Shown here in pieces: positions 44,001 through 50,908 of a stretch of 64,000 nt of DNA. The notes under the pieces are model-generated. The model saw nothing but the letters and a program-made list of their open reading frames with translations. It made no database searches and was not told the origin of the DNA. A program made the translations under genes and the position numbers. The stretch's first letter is position 1; every line of letters starts with the position of its first letter. Source of the stretch: Saccharothrix sp. NRRL B-16348 (lineage in GTDB: Bacteria; Actinomycetota; Actinomycetes; Mycobacteriales; Pseudonocardiaceae); the NCBI RefSeq assembly GCF_001280085.1, contig NZ_LGED01000257.1, forward strand, positions 1 to 64,000. The letters run 5' to 3'.

Positions 44001-45381
44001 GCTGGCGGGCGCACGGCGGGCCCGCGTCCGCCCCACGACCGGCGCCCGCGGCTGGACCCTGGTCGAGGCGCTGCCGTTCGAGCCGTCCCGCGGCTACCAC
44101 GCGACCGTGGGGAAGGTCGGCGAACGGCGGGTGCTGAGCGTGAAGGGCGCGCCGGAAACGGTGCTGCCGCGCTGCGACGCCGACCCGCGCGAGCTGCGGC
44201 GGCTGGGTCAGCGGGTGGAGCGCCTCGCCGGTCGCGGCCACCGGGTGCTGGCCGTCGCCGAACGCACCGGCGTCGACCACGACGCGGTGACCGACGACGA
44301 CGTCCGCGGCCTGTCCCTGCTGGGTTTCGTCGCGCTGGCCGACCCGGTGCGCGACGGCGCGCCGCCCGCCGCGGCCAAGCTGCGCGAGGCCGGGGTGCGG
44401 ATCGTGATGATCACCGGCGACCACCCGGCCACCGGCGAGGCGATCGCCAGCGAGGTCAGCGGCGGCGACGACATGACCGTGGTGACCGGGGCGCGGCTCG
44501 ACGAGCTGGGCGACGACGAGCTGGACGCCCTGCTGCCGACCGTGGACGTGATCGCCCGCTGCACCCCGGCGCAGAAGGTGCGGATCATCGAGGCCTACCA
44601 GCGGCTCGGCCGGGTGGTCGCGATGACCGGCGACGGCGCGAACGACGCGCCCGCGATCCGGCTCGCCGACGTCGGCATCGCGTTGGGCAGGCGCGGCACG
44701 CCCGCCGCCCGTGCCGCCGCGGACCTGGTGGTCACCGACGACCGGCTGGACACGATCATCGCGGCGCTGGTGGAGGGCCGGGCCATGTGGGCGTCGGTGC
44801 GCGAGGCGCTGGCGATCCTGCTCGGCGGCAACCTCGGCGAGATCGCGTTCACCGTGCTCGGCTCGGCGCTGACGGGCCGGTCGCCGTTGACCGCGCGGCA
44901 GCTGCTGCTGGTGAACCTGCTGACCGACCTCGCGCCCGCGCTGGCCATCGCGTTGAGCAGGCCCGCCCGCGAGTCCGTGCCCGACCTGCTGCGCGAGGGA
45001 CCGACGTCGTCGCTGGGCGCCGCGTTGAACCGGGACATCACCGCCCGCGCGATCACCACGTCGCTCGGCGCCACGGCGGCGTGGACGGCGGCCCGCCTCA
45101 CCGGCCGCTCCCGCCGGGCGAGCACGGTGGCGCTGGCCGCCCTGGTCGGCACCCAGCTCGGCCAGACCCTGGTCACCGGCGGGCTGGACCGGTCGGTGCT
45201 CGCCGCGAGCCTCGGCTCGGCCGCCGCGCTCGGCGCGGTGATCCAGACGCCCGGCGTCAGCCAGTTCTTCGGCTGCACGCCGCTGGGCCCGGTCGGCTGG
45301 GGCATCGCCCTGTCCAGCGCCACCGCGGCGAACGTGCTGGGCCTCGCGCTGAACCCGCTCGTCACTCGACGTGCTGAGTGA
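41026..45381 (+). CDS. Giant P-type cation-transporting ATPase (CtpI/CtpH-like)
   Basis: A 1451-residue membrane ATPase. The C-terminal ~700 residues form a complete pump: TGES (about 776), PEGLP in the fourth core helix, the phosphorylated Asp933 in DKTGTLTEGKL, the hinge TGDGANDAPAIRLADVGIAL (about 1201), then four more membrane segments. The first ~650 residues hold an N-terminal metal-binding-like fold without CxxC. They also hold a degenerate second P-type core in which VLVLDETALGSG (about 346) and SANRRALGSADCGVGV (about 500-515) stand where DKTGT and GDGxNDAP would be. PEGLP suggests the Ca/Na-like P2 branch and the mycobacterial CtpI/CtpH size class; the ion is not determinable. The gene ends 20 bases inside the convergent permease gene. 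Confidence 0.85.
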   Translation: MELLGIDPVRVAGGLAKGLVGLALAPLEQTAVLHRDRRKVWSCPGRLHIEAHGVHGPRGKQVASRIERALESRPGVLWARVNAPSARVIIAVEDPAPPTNDLVALVRRAEAEPATEDERLVEDELHHPADGLKGTRLLPTLAADAAGLALAAITKIAPWAPIPGELGALIAAVDLHPRLRELAAGRLQGRERADTATSVVAALVHGLASRSEGTLLDIAQRVQQWREVRAHEHAWCAAEAELIDGPDAAEAEPIAVERPLPFPEGPADRYARRALAAGAAATVGAIPFTGLRRAAALGVASLPKAPSVGRSAFAAQLGRVLATRNALVMERSVLRRLDAVDVLVLDETALGSGRSVLSDLVPLPGTAPADAAERAFALFDPKDPTAVRRDGDWAIGPIDRLAPQGRKGVREQRRLAGHAAVLGLTEGRRLQAVLAVDVETPPAVDALASAAREAGLRVVVATDRDRSPVRFADSLVPSGHGLVAAVRELQGNGHVVLLVSANRRALGSADCGVGVHPDGGPPPWGAHVVVRDLDVAVLLVEAVPAARRVIRDGIMLAQAASGIGAVSALSTRGSAPARNAARAVDGASAVAFVDGVWRAKRLPGSRAVVAPATSQPWHLMPAATVLDRLGSGRDGLSEREAQGRRRTSGGRQAVGTSLGSAFLAELANPLTPVLAGGAAVSAAVGSPVDAALVAGVVGVSALIGSVQQVVTDRALATLLGRSAVRATVVREGRDREVTADELVPGDVVRLAAGDVVPADCRLLDGDGLEVDESSVTGESLPVTKDPAPVVAADLADRSSMLYEGTTIAAGEASGVVVATGDATEVGRSMAAARRNTPTTGVEARLAELTRKTLPVALGSAAAVTGAGLLRGVPLRQSMGAAVNLAVASVPEGLPFLVNAAQLAAARRLAEHGALVRNPRTIEALGRVDVLCFDKTGTLTEGKLTVSRVDNGRRGADLGRLDDELRRIMAAAVRATPEADDPDDLAHQTDRAVLAGARRARVRPTTGARGWTLVEALPFEPSRGYHATVGKVGERRVLSVKGAPETVLPRCDADPRELRRLGQRVERLAGRGHRVLAVAERTGVDHDAVTDDDVRGLSLLGFVALADPVRDGAPPAAAKLREAGVRIVMITGDHPATGEAIASEVSGGDDMTVVTGARLDELGDDELDALLPTVDVIARCTPAQKVRIIEAYQRLGRVVAMTGDGANDAPAIRLADVGIALGRRGTPAARAAADLVVTDDRLDTIIAALVEGRAMWASVREALAILLGGNLGEIAFTVLGSALTGRSPLTARQLLLVNLLTDLAPALAIALSRPARESVPDLLREGPTSSLGAALNRDITARAITTSLGATAAWTAARLTGRSRRASTVALAALVGTQLGQTLVTGGLDRSVLAASLGSAAALGAVIQTPGVSQFFGCTPLGPVGWGIALSSATAANVLGLALNPLVTRRAE

Positions 45382-46177
45382 CGGTGCCGCGCACGAAGTG
45401 CCGCTGCGCCACCAGGAACAGCAGCACCATCGGCACGGTCGCGACGACGCTCGCGGCCAGCACCAGCTCCCACTGCTCCTCGCCGCCCTCGTCGAACCGG
45501 TCCAGCACCGCCTTCAACCCGCGCGGCAACGTGTAGAGCTGCGGGTCGCGCAGGTAGATCAACGGCTTGACCAGGTCCGTCCACGCCGCCTTCAGCTCGA
45601 ACACGAACACCACGATCAGCCCCGGCTTCGCCAGCGGCAGCGCCATCGAGGTGAACAGCCGCCACGCGCTCGCCCCGTCGACCTTCGCCGCGTCGAACAC
45701 CTCGCGCGGCAGGCCCAGGAAGAACTGGCGCAGCAGGAAGATGTAGAACGCCGAGCCGAACAGGTTCTGCGCCCACAGCGGGATCTGCGTCGTGGCCAGG
45801 CCCAGCGCGTGCCACTCCAGGTACACCGGCACCATGGTCACCGCGGCGGGCAGCATCATGGTCGCCAGCACCACGCCGAACAGCAGGTCGCGACCGGGGA
45901 AGCGGAACATCGCGAAGCCGAACGCCACCAGCGCGCTCGTCACCGTGGCCGCCGCCGCGGCCGCCAGCCCCACCGCGACGCTGTTGCCGATCCACGTCAG
46001 CAGCGGCACCGCTTGCCACACCTCGACGTAGTTGCCCGGCGAGAACGGCCGGGGCAGCAGCGCGTTGTCGAACACGTGCGCCCGGTCCTTCAACGACGCG
46101 CTGACCAGCCACCAGAACGGATAGCCGAACGCCAGCGTGACGACCGCCAGCGCCGCCCACACCCCGACGCGCTTCAC
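45362..46177 (-). CDS. Carbohydrate ABC transporter permease (MalG type), second importer
   Basis: A 271-residue six-segment permease with EAA loop VFDAAKVDGASAWRLFTSMA. The GTG at 46177 overlaps the upstream permease stop as GTGA. Its 3' end overlaps the 3' end of the convergent P-type ATPase gene by 20 bases, so there is no room for an intergenic terminator. It is third in the operon binding protein-permease-permease. No glycosidase lies in this operon and no ATPase is present, so the sugar is unknown. Confidence 0.86.
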   Translation of the reverse strand: MKRVGVWAALAVVTLAFGYPFWWLVSASLKDRAHVFDNALLPRPFSPGNYVEVWQAVPLLTWIGNSVAVGLAAAAAATVTSALVAFGFAMFRFPGRDLLFGVVLATMMLPAAVTMVPVYLEWHALGLATTQIPLWAQNLFGSAFYIFLLRQFFLGLPREVFDAAKVDGASAWRLFTSMALPLAKPGLIVVFVFELKAAWTDLVKPLIYLRDPQLYTLPRGLKAVLDRFDEGGEEQWELVLAASVVATVPMVLLFLVAQRHFVRGTVTQHVE

Positions 46178-47076
46178 GACCGGTCGCCCTCGTAGTGCAC
46201 GTACCGGCGCGACAACCGCACCTGCACGGCCGTGATGACGGCGATCACCGCGAACAGGCCCCACGCCAACGCGGACGCGTACCCCATCCGCAGCGACCCG
46301 AACGCCTCCTGGAACAGGTGGATCACGTAGAACAGCGCCGCGTCGCCCTCGGCGGACTGCTTGGCCCGCGCGCCGAAGAACATCGCGTACGCCTCGGTGA
46401 ACACCTGCAACGACGCGATCGTGTTGACCACGACGGTGAAGTACACCGTGCCGCTGATGCCGGGCAGCGTCACGTGCCGGAACTGCCGCCACGGGCTCGC
46501 GCCGTCCAGCCGCGCCGCCTCGTACCGCTCCACCGGCACGCGGGTCAGCGCCGCCAGGTACAGCACCGCCGTGCTGCCGACCGTCCACAGGCTCATCACC
46601 ACCAGCCCCGGCTTGATCCACACCGGGTCGGTGGTCCAGTTCGGACCCTGGAACCCGAACCAGCCCAGGAACCCGTTCACCGCGCCGTGCTGCCCGTTGA
46701 GCAGCAGCAGGAACATCGCCGCCAACGCCACCGGCGGCGTCATCACCGGCAGGTACAGGACCGTGCGGAAGAAGCCGCTCCCGCGGCCGGCCCGGCGCAG
46801 CAGGCTCGCCAAGCCCAGCGCCAGCACGATCTGCGACGGCACGTGCAGCGCGGTGAAGAACACCGTGTTCCACAACGCCGTGCCGACGCGGTCGTCGGCC
46901 AACGCCTCGCGGTAGTTCTCCAGGCCGACGAACGCCGGCGGCTTGAGCATGTCGTAGTGCGTCAGCGACAGCCAGAGGCTGAACAGCATGGGCCCGGCGG
47001 TGAACGCCAGGAATCCGATCACCCACGGCAGCAGGAACAGCAGCCCCGCCCGCGACTCGCGTCCGCTCACCGTCAC
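46174..47076 (-). CDS. Carbohydrate ABC transporter permease (MalF type), second importer
   Basis: A 300-residue membrane protein with six segments and EAA loop RYEAARLDGASPWRQFRHVT. GTG 47076 follows GGGAGG, which overlaps the end of the binding-protein gene 4 bases upstream. It forms the channel with the following permease. The family exports nothing; it is a CUT1-type sugar importer by similarity. Confidence 0.86.
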   Translation of the reverse strand: MTVSGRESRAGLLFLLPWVIGFLAFTAGPMLFSLWLSLTHYDMLKPPAFVGLENYREALADDRVGTALWNTVFFTALHVPSQIVLALGLASLLRRAGRGSGFFRTVLYLPVMTPPVALAAMFLLLLNGQHGAVNGFLGWFGFQGPNWTTDPVWIKPGLVVMSLWTVGSTAVLYLAALTRVPVERYEAARLDGASPWRQFRHVTLPGISGTVYFTVVVNTIASLQVFTEAYAMFFGARAKQSAEGDAALFYVIHLFQEAFGSLRMGYASALAWGLFAVIAVITAVQVRLSRRYVHYEGDRS

Positions 47077-47080
47077 GGCG

Positions 47081-48397
47081 CTACCTCCCGCCCACCCGCT
47101 TGAGCGCCCGTTCCGCCTCGCGCTGCGCCTGCGCCATCGCCTCCTCCGGGCTCTGCCGCCCGACCAGCACCCGGTTCACCGCGCCCTCCCAGGCGCGCAC
47201 CAGCTCGCTCGCGGCCGGGCTCGGCGGCAGCGCGAACGCCTTGTCCTGCAACGACATCACCACCGGCACGCCCTTGGCCAGGATCGGGTTGCCCCGCGGG
47301 TCGAACACCTCGCGGAAGATCCGCTCGTCGGCGACCCGGTTGGCGGTGAACGTGCCGCCGTAGGGCCGCCCGGCCTCGGCCAGCGCGTCCCGCCGCGCGG
47401 TCGCCGCCGTGACCCACGTCCGGGTGTCGGTCATGGTGACCAGGAAGCGGCACGCCAGGTCGGGGTGCCGGGCGCCCTTGGGTATCGCCCACGCCTGCCC
47501 GCCGGACTCGGTCAGCACCTGCCCGTCCCGGCCCGTGAACGGCGCGATCGTCACGTCGGCGTCGGGGGAGTTGGTGGCCAGCGTGTTGATGTACCAGGAG
47601 TCCATCGGCATCACGGCGAGCTGACCGGTCACGTACTGGTTGTTCGCGCCGAACTGGTCGAACGTGTCGCGGAACGCCTTGAACGACGCCCAGCCGCCCT
47701 GCCTGGCCACCAGGTCGGTGGTGTGCCGGACGGCCTCGACCACGCGCGGGTCGTCCAGCCGGGCGTCGGGCCCGATCAGCTCGGCGCCGTTCGCCTTCGC
47801 CCACAGCGGCAGGAACTCGGGCACCTTCGGGTCGAAGCCGATGCGCTCCACCCGTCCGCCGCCGACCCGGGCCAGCCGGTCGGCCACCTCGCCCAGCCCG
47901 GCCCAGTCCGCCGTGGACAGCGCGGCCGGGTCCAGGCCCGCGGCCCGCACCACCGGGTTGTTGACGATCACCAACCGGACGCTGGAGAACTCGGGCAGCC
48001 CGTACACCTCGCCCGAGTAGGTGACCTGGCGCAGGGCCGCCTCCCGGAACACGCCCAGGTCGACGCCGTGCTCCCGCACGCACGACTCCAGGCTCTGCAC
48101 CGCGCCGCGCGCCGCGTAGCCGCCGAGCTTGCGGCGCTCGGCGTAGACCAGGTCCGGCGGGTCGCCCGCGGCCACGGCGGACAGGAACTGCTGCTCGTCG
48201 AACGCGCCCTCGCTGATCCGCAGGTCGACGCCGGGGTTGGCCGCGCGGAACACCGCCACGCGTGCCGTCGCGTGCTCGTCCGGGAGACCGAAACCCATCG
48301 TGACCAGGGCGCCGGACGTGTCCGAGCCGAGCCCGCCGCACCCGGCGGCGACGAGCGCGGGGACCACCAGCGCCGCCGTGAGCAGGAGCCCGCGCAT
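47081..48397 (-). CDS. Sugar-binding lipoprotein of the second ABC importer
   Basis: A 438-residue solute-binding lipoprotein with lipobox VAAGC (Cys20). Typical motifs follow: VTMGFGLPDEHATARVAVF, VDLRISEGAFDEQQFLSAV, DPPDLVYAERRKLGGYAARG and GGQAWAIPKGARHPDLACRF. Two extra cysteines (LESCVREH, DLACRF) are present in the mature domain. It leads the operon, with GGGAGGCGG before the ATG. It differs strongly from the other two binding proteins in the window, so a different substrate is expected. The 96-base gap behind it separates it from the DUF4082 gene in the same direction. Confidence 0.86.
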   Translation of the reverse strand: MRGLLLTAALVVPALVAAGCGGLGSDTSGALVTMGFGLPDEHATARVAVFRAANPGVDLRISEGAFDEQQFLSAVAAGDPPDLVYAERRKLGGYAARGAVQSLESCVREHGVDLGVFREAALRQVTYSGEVYGLPEFSSVRLVIVNNPVVRAAGLDPAALSTADWAGLGEVADRLARVGGGRVERIGFDPKVPEFLPLWAKANGAELIGPDARLDDPRVVEAVRHTTDLVARQGGWASFKAFRDTFDQFGANNQYVTGQLAVMPMDSWYINTLATNSPDADVTIAPFTGRDGQVLTESGGQAWAIPKGARHPDLACRFLVTMTDTRTWVTAATARRDALAEAGRPYGGTFTANRVADERIFREVFDPRGNPILAKGVPVVMSLQDKAFALPPSPAASELVRAWEGAVNRVLVGRQSPEEAMAQAQREAERALKRVGGR

Positions 48398-48493
48398 GCC
48401 GCCTCCCGGGGCCGGACGTCACCGACGACGTCACCGGGACGGTTCCCGCCCGGCCCCGGGTCCACACGCAAGTCGCCCGGTTGGCGCAAGCGG

Positions 48494-49360
48494 TCAGCCG
48501 CGGAACTCCGGCAGCACCCAGTAGGTGCTGTCGTGCCAGGTGTCGGTCGGGAACCCGCCGCCGACGCCGTAGTGGTAGACGCCCGCGCCGCGCGGCACGA
48601 TGAACGGCGCCCGCACCAGCGTGCCGACGAAGAAGTCCTCCGAGGTCGCGTAGCCGCCTTCCGGCGTGTAGAAGGAGATCACGTAGTCGCGACCGGGCTC
48701 GGCGGGGACGGCCGTCGGGAAGTCGATCTCGGCCATCAGGCCGGGGTGGTCCCAGGGCTGCTCGGCGAGCAGCGCGCCGGTGTCCGACCACAGCCGCAGG
48801 GTGATCGGCCCCCGGTACGCGCCACGCCCGAGGGACGCGCCCAGCAGCTGCCCCGGCCGGTCGACCCGGAACCGCATGCCCACCTCGACCGGCTCACGGT
48901 CGGGATCGTTGACGATGTCCTTGTAGTAGGTGCCGAGCTCACAGCGGGTCGCGCAGTTCACCGGCTGGGTGACGGCCACGCCGCCGACGTGGATGACGAC
49001 GGGCGCGCCCACCGGACCGACACCGGAGGCAGTGACGACCCGACCGGCGACCCCGACGTCACCGGGCTGGTCGGGCGTGTAGACGTACCGCCAGTCGACC
49101 CGGGCCGGGTCGTGGTCGCGCAGGACCTCGGCGGTCACCCAGGTGGCCCCGCCGTCGAACGTAAGCTCGGTGGCGGTGATCGCGACCGTCGACGGGGCGA
49201 CCGAGAGGCCGGTGACCAGGAGCGGGACGCCGACCTCGGCGGCCGAGCGGGCGGTCGGGGTGCCGACGATCACGCGGCGGTCGTCCTGCGCGTGAGCCGT
49301 GCCGGACAGGACCAGGGTCGCGGCGGCGATCGCCACCAGCAGCCTGGATAAGCGGGGCAT
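48494..49360 (-). CDS. Secreted DUF4082 domain protein
   Basis: A 288-residue exported protein. The signal peptide (LLVAIAAATLVLSGTAHAQD) is followed by a beta domain of about 100 residues (ITATELTFDGGATWVTAEVL, resembling an Ig-like repeat). A DUF4082-type domain follows (VEVGMRFRVDRPGQLLGASL; ITLRLWSDTGALLAEQPW; GRDYVISFYTPEGGYATSED; VYHYGVGGGFPTDTWHDSTY). DUF4082 occurs in secreted, often carbohydrate-related bacterial proteins; the molecular role is unknown. It is upstream of the second ABC operon but separated by 96 bases. Confidence 0.75.
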   Translation of the reverse strand: MPRLSRLLVAIAAATLVLSGTAHAQDDRRVIVGTPTARSAAEVGVPLLVTGLSVAPSTVAITATELTFDGGATWVTAEVLRDHDPARVDWRYVYTPDQPGDVGVAGRVVTASGVGPVGAPVVIHVGGVAVTQPVNCATRCELGTYYKDIVNDPDREPVEVGMRFRVDRPGQLLGASLGRGAYRGPITLRLWSDTGALLAEQPWDHPGLMAEIDFPTAVPAEPGRDYVISFYTPEGGYATSEDFFVGTLVRAPFIVPRGAGVYHYGVGGGFPTDTWHDSTYWVLPEFRG

Positions 49361-49377
49361 GTGCCCTCCTCGGGCAT

Positions 49378-49396
49378 TGTGCGGACCTACCGCACA
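49378..49396. promoter_or_regulatory. Palindrome TGTGCGG-5-CCGCACA before the DUF4082 gene
   Basis: A perfect 7-base inverted repeat with a 5-base centre lies 18 bases upstream of the DUF4082 start, in the 163-base gap shared with the GDSL hydrolase. A second palindrome, GACCGG-AG-CCGGTC (49489-49502), lies close to the other gene. Both are plausible operators; the binding proteins are unknown. Confidence 0.4.
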
Positions 49397-49523
49397 GGAG
49401 ATCGTCGCCGACCGGTGGTTTCGCTACGCCCGCACGTGAGATGCCTTCGGGTTCGGCGCGGGGCCTGCTCCAGTTGAGACCGTGGGCTGACCGGAGCCGG
49501 TCGGCTGCTCCAGAATCGGGCGC

Positions 49524-50765
49524 ATGAGTCGCGACGCGTCGCCCGACCCCCGTCCGTCCGGTCGTTGGGTGCACACGTGGGTGTCCGCACCTCAGCTGAC
49601 CGAGCCGGACAACCTGCCACCCGCGCCGTTCACCACGGCGGGCCTGGTGCTGGCCGACGCCACGCTGCGGCAGACCGCGCGCGTCACGATCGGCGGCGAC
49701 CGGATCCGGCTGCGGTTCTCCAACGCGTTCGGCGGCGCGCCGCTGCCCCTCACGGCGGTGACCGTGGCGCTCCCGGCGGGCGGGCGCGCCGGGGTGAGCG
49801 CGGTCGAGCCGGGCACGGTCCGGCCGGTCACGTTCCACGGTCGGGCGGGCGTCGTGGTGCCGGTCGGGGCGCAGGTCGTGTCGGACCCGCTGGACTTCCC
49901 GGTCGGGCCGGAGGCGAACCTGACCGTGACCGTGTTCCTGGCCGACGGGCAGGCGTCCGACCTGGTCACCTCGCACCCCGGCTCCCGGACGACCTCCCAC
50001 CTGCTGGCGGGCGACCACGTCGAGGCCGACGACCTGCCGAACGCCACGACCACCGACCACTGGTACTTCCTCAGCGGCGTCGAGGTGTGGTCGGAGCGCG
50101 CCGCCTCGGCCGTGGTCACGCTGGGCGACTCCCTGACCGACGGCCGCGGCTCCACCACGAACGGCAACGACCGCTGGCCCGACCGCCTGTCGGCCCGGCT
50201 CCGGGCGCACCCCGCCACCGCGACCGTCGCCGTGCTCAACCAGGGCACCGGCGGCAACCGCGTGCTGAGCGACGGGATCGGCCCGAGCGCGCTGGCCCGG
50301 CTCGACCGCGACGTGCTGGCGCAGACCGGCGTGGCGTGGCTGGTGGTGTTCGAGGGCATCAACGACCTCTGCACGGCCGACGCGACGGCCGTCGCGCAGA
50401 AGCAGGTCGTGGACGACCTCTGCGCGGCCTACGAGCAGATCGTGGTGCGCGCCCACGCGCACGGCATCGCCGTGTACGGGGCGACGCTGGCGCCGCTGGG
50501 CGGCAACGGGGCCTACGACGACCGGGACGGGCTCCGCGAGGCGTCACGCCAGGCGGTCAACGAGTGGATCCGCGCCGGCGGGGCGTTCGACGCGGTGCTC
50601 GACTTCGACGCGGCGGCACGCGACCCGCACGACCACCGGCGCCTGCTCGCGCGCTACGACGACGGCGACCACCTGCACATGACCCCGGCGGGCTACCAGG
50701 CGCTCGCCGACGCCGTGCCGCTGGAGCTGTTCGAGCAGCGCCCGTGGGTCCGCGGGACGGCCTGA
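49524..50765 (+). CDS. SGNH/GDSL-family hydrolase
   Basis: A 413-residue esterase-type hydrolase. An N-terminal beta-jelly-roll (HTWVSAPQLTEPDN; LRQTARVTIGGDRIRLRFSN) precedes the SGNH core. Block I is VTLGDSLTDGRGS, block II has the conserved Gly in NQGTGGNRVL, block III is EGINDL with the Asn, and block V is DGDHLHMTPAGY with Asp and His. No signal peptide is seen, so it probably works in the cytoplasm. It lies directly upstream of the GH67 gene in the same direction; deacetylation of imported xylo-oligosaccharides is a reasonable inference. The start ATG has a poor ribosome site. Confidence 0.82.
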   Translation: MSRDASPDPRPSGRWVHTWVSAPQLTEPDNLPPAPFTTAGLVLADATLRQTARVTIGGDRIRLRFSNAFGGAPLPLTAVTVALPAGGRAGVSAVEPGTVRPVTFHGRAGVVVPVGAQVVSDPLDFPVGPEANLTVTVFLADGQASDLVTSHPGSRTTSHLLAGDHVEADDLPNATTTDHWYFLSGVEVWSERAASAVVTLGDSLTDGRGSTTNGNDRWPDRLSARLRAHPATATVAVLNQGTGGNRVLSDGIGPSALARLDRDVLAQTGVAWLVVFEGINDLCTADATAVAQKQVVDDLCAAYEQIVVRAHAHGIAVYGATLAPLGGNGAYDDRDGLREASRQAVNEWIRAGGAFDAVLDFDAAARDPHDHRRLLARYDDGDHLHMTPAGYQALADAVPLELFEQRPWVRGTA

Positions 50766-50784
50766 CGCGGGAACCGTTGCCGCG

Positions 50785-50870
50785 CAAAAGTTTCGCTGTC
50801 GTTCACCCACGTGAAAGTCGACAGTGGACAGCTGCTTTTCCTTGCCCGGGAACCGAAGGCGACATAGTTT
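50785..50870 (+). promoter_or_regulatory. GH67 promoter with upstream xylan-type operator candidate
   Basis: TTGCCC (50842-50847) and TAGTTT (50865-50870) are 17 bases apart; the -10 is identical to that of the GH10 xylanase promoter. CAAAAGTTTCG (50785-50795) differs by one base from the palindrome CGAAAGTTTCG. Transcription would start near 50877, giving GH67 its own message separate from the GDSL gene. Confidence 0.5.
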
Positions 50871-50908
50871 GGCGGTGTCACCGATCCCGGACCTGGAGGA
50901 CTTCCCAC

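Noticed and set aside
49565..50908. Long in-frame extension upstream of GH67
   Set aside because: It overlaps the well-supported GDSL hydrolase in another frame and has shadow composition; GGAGGA precedes the ATG at 50909.
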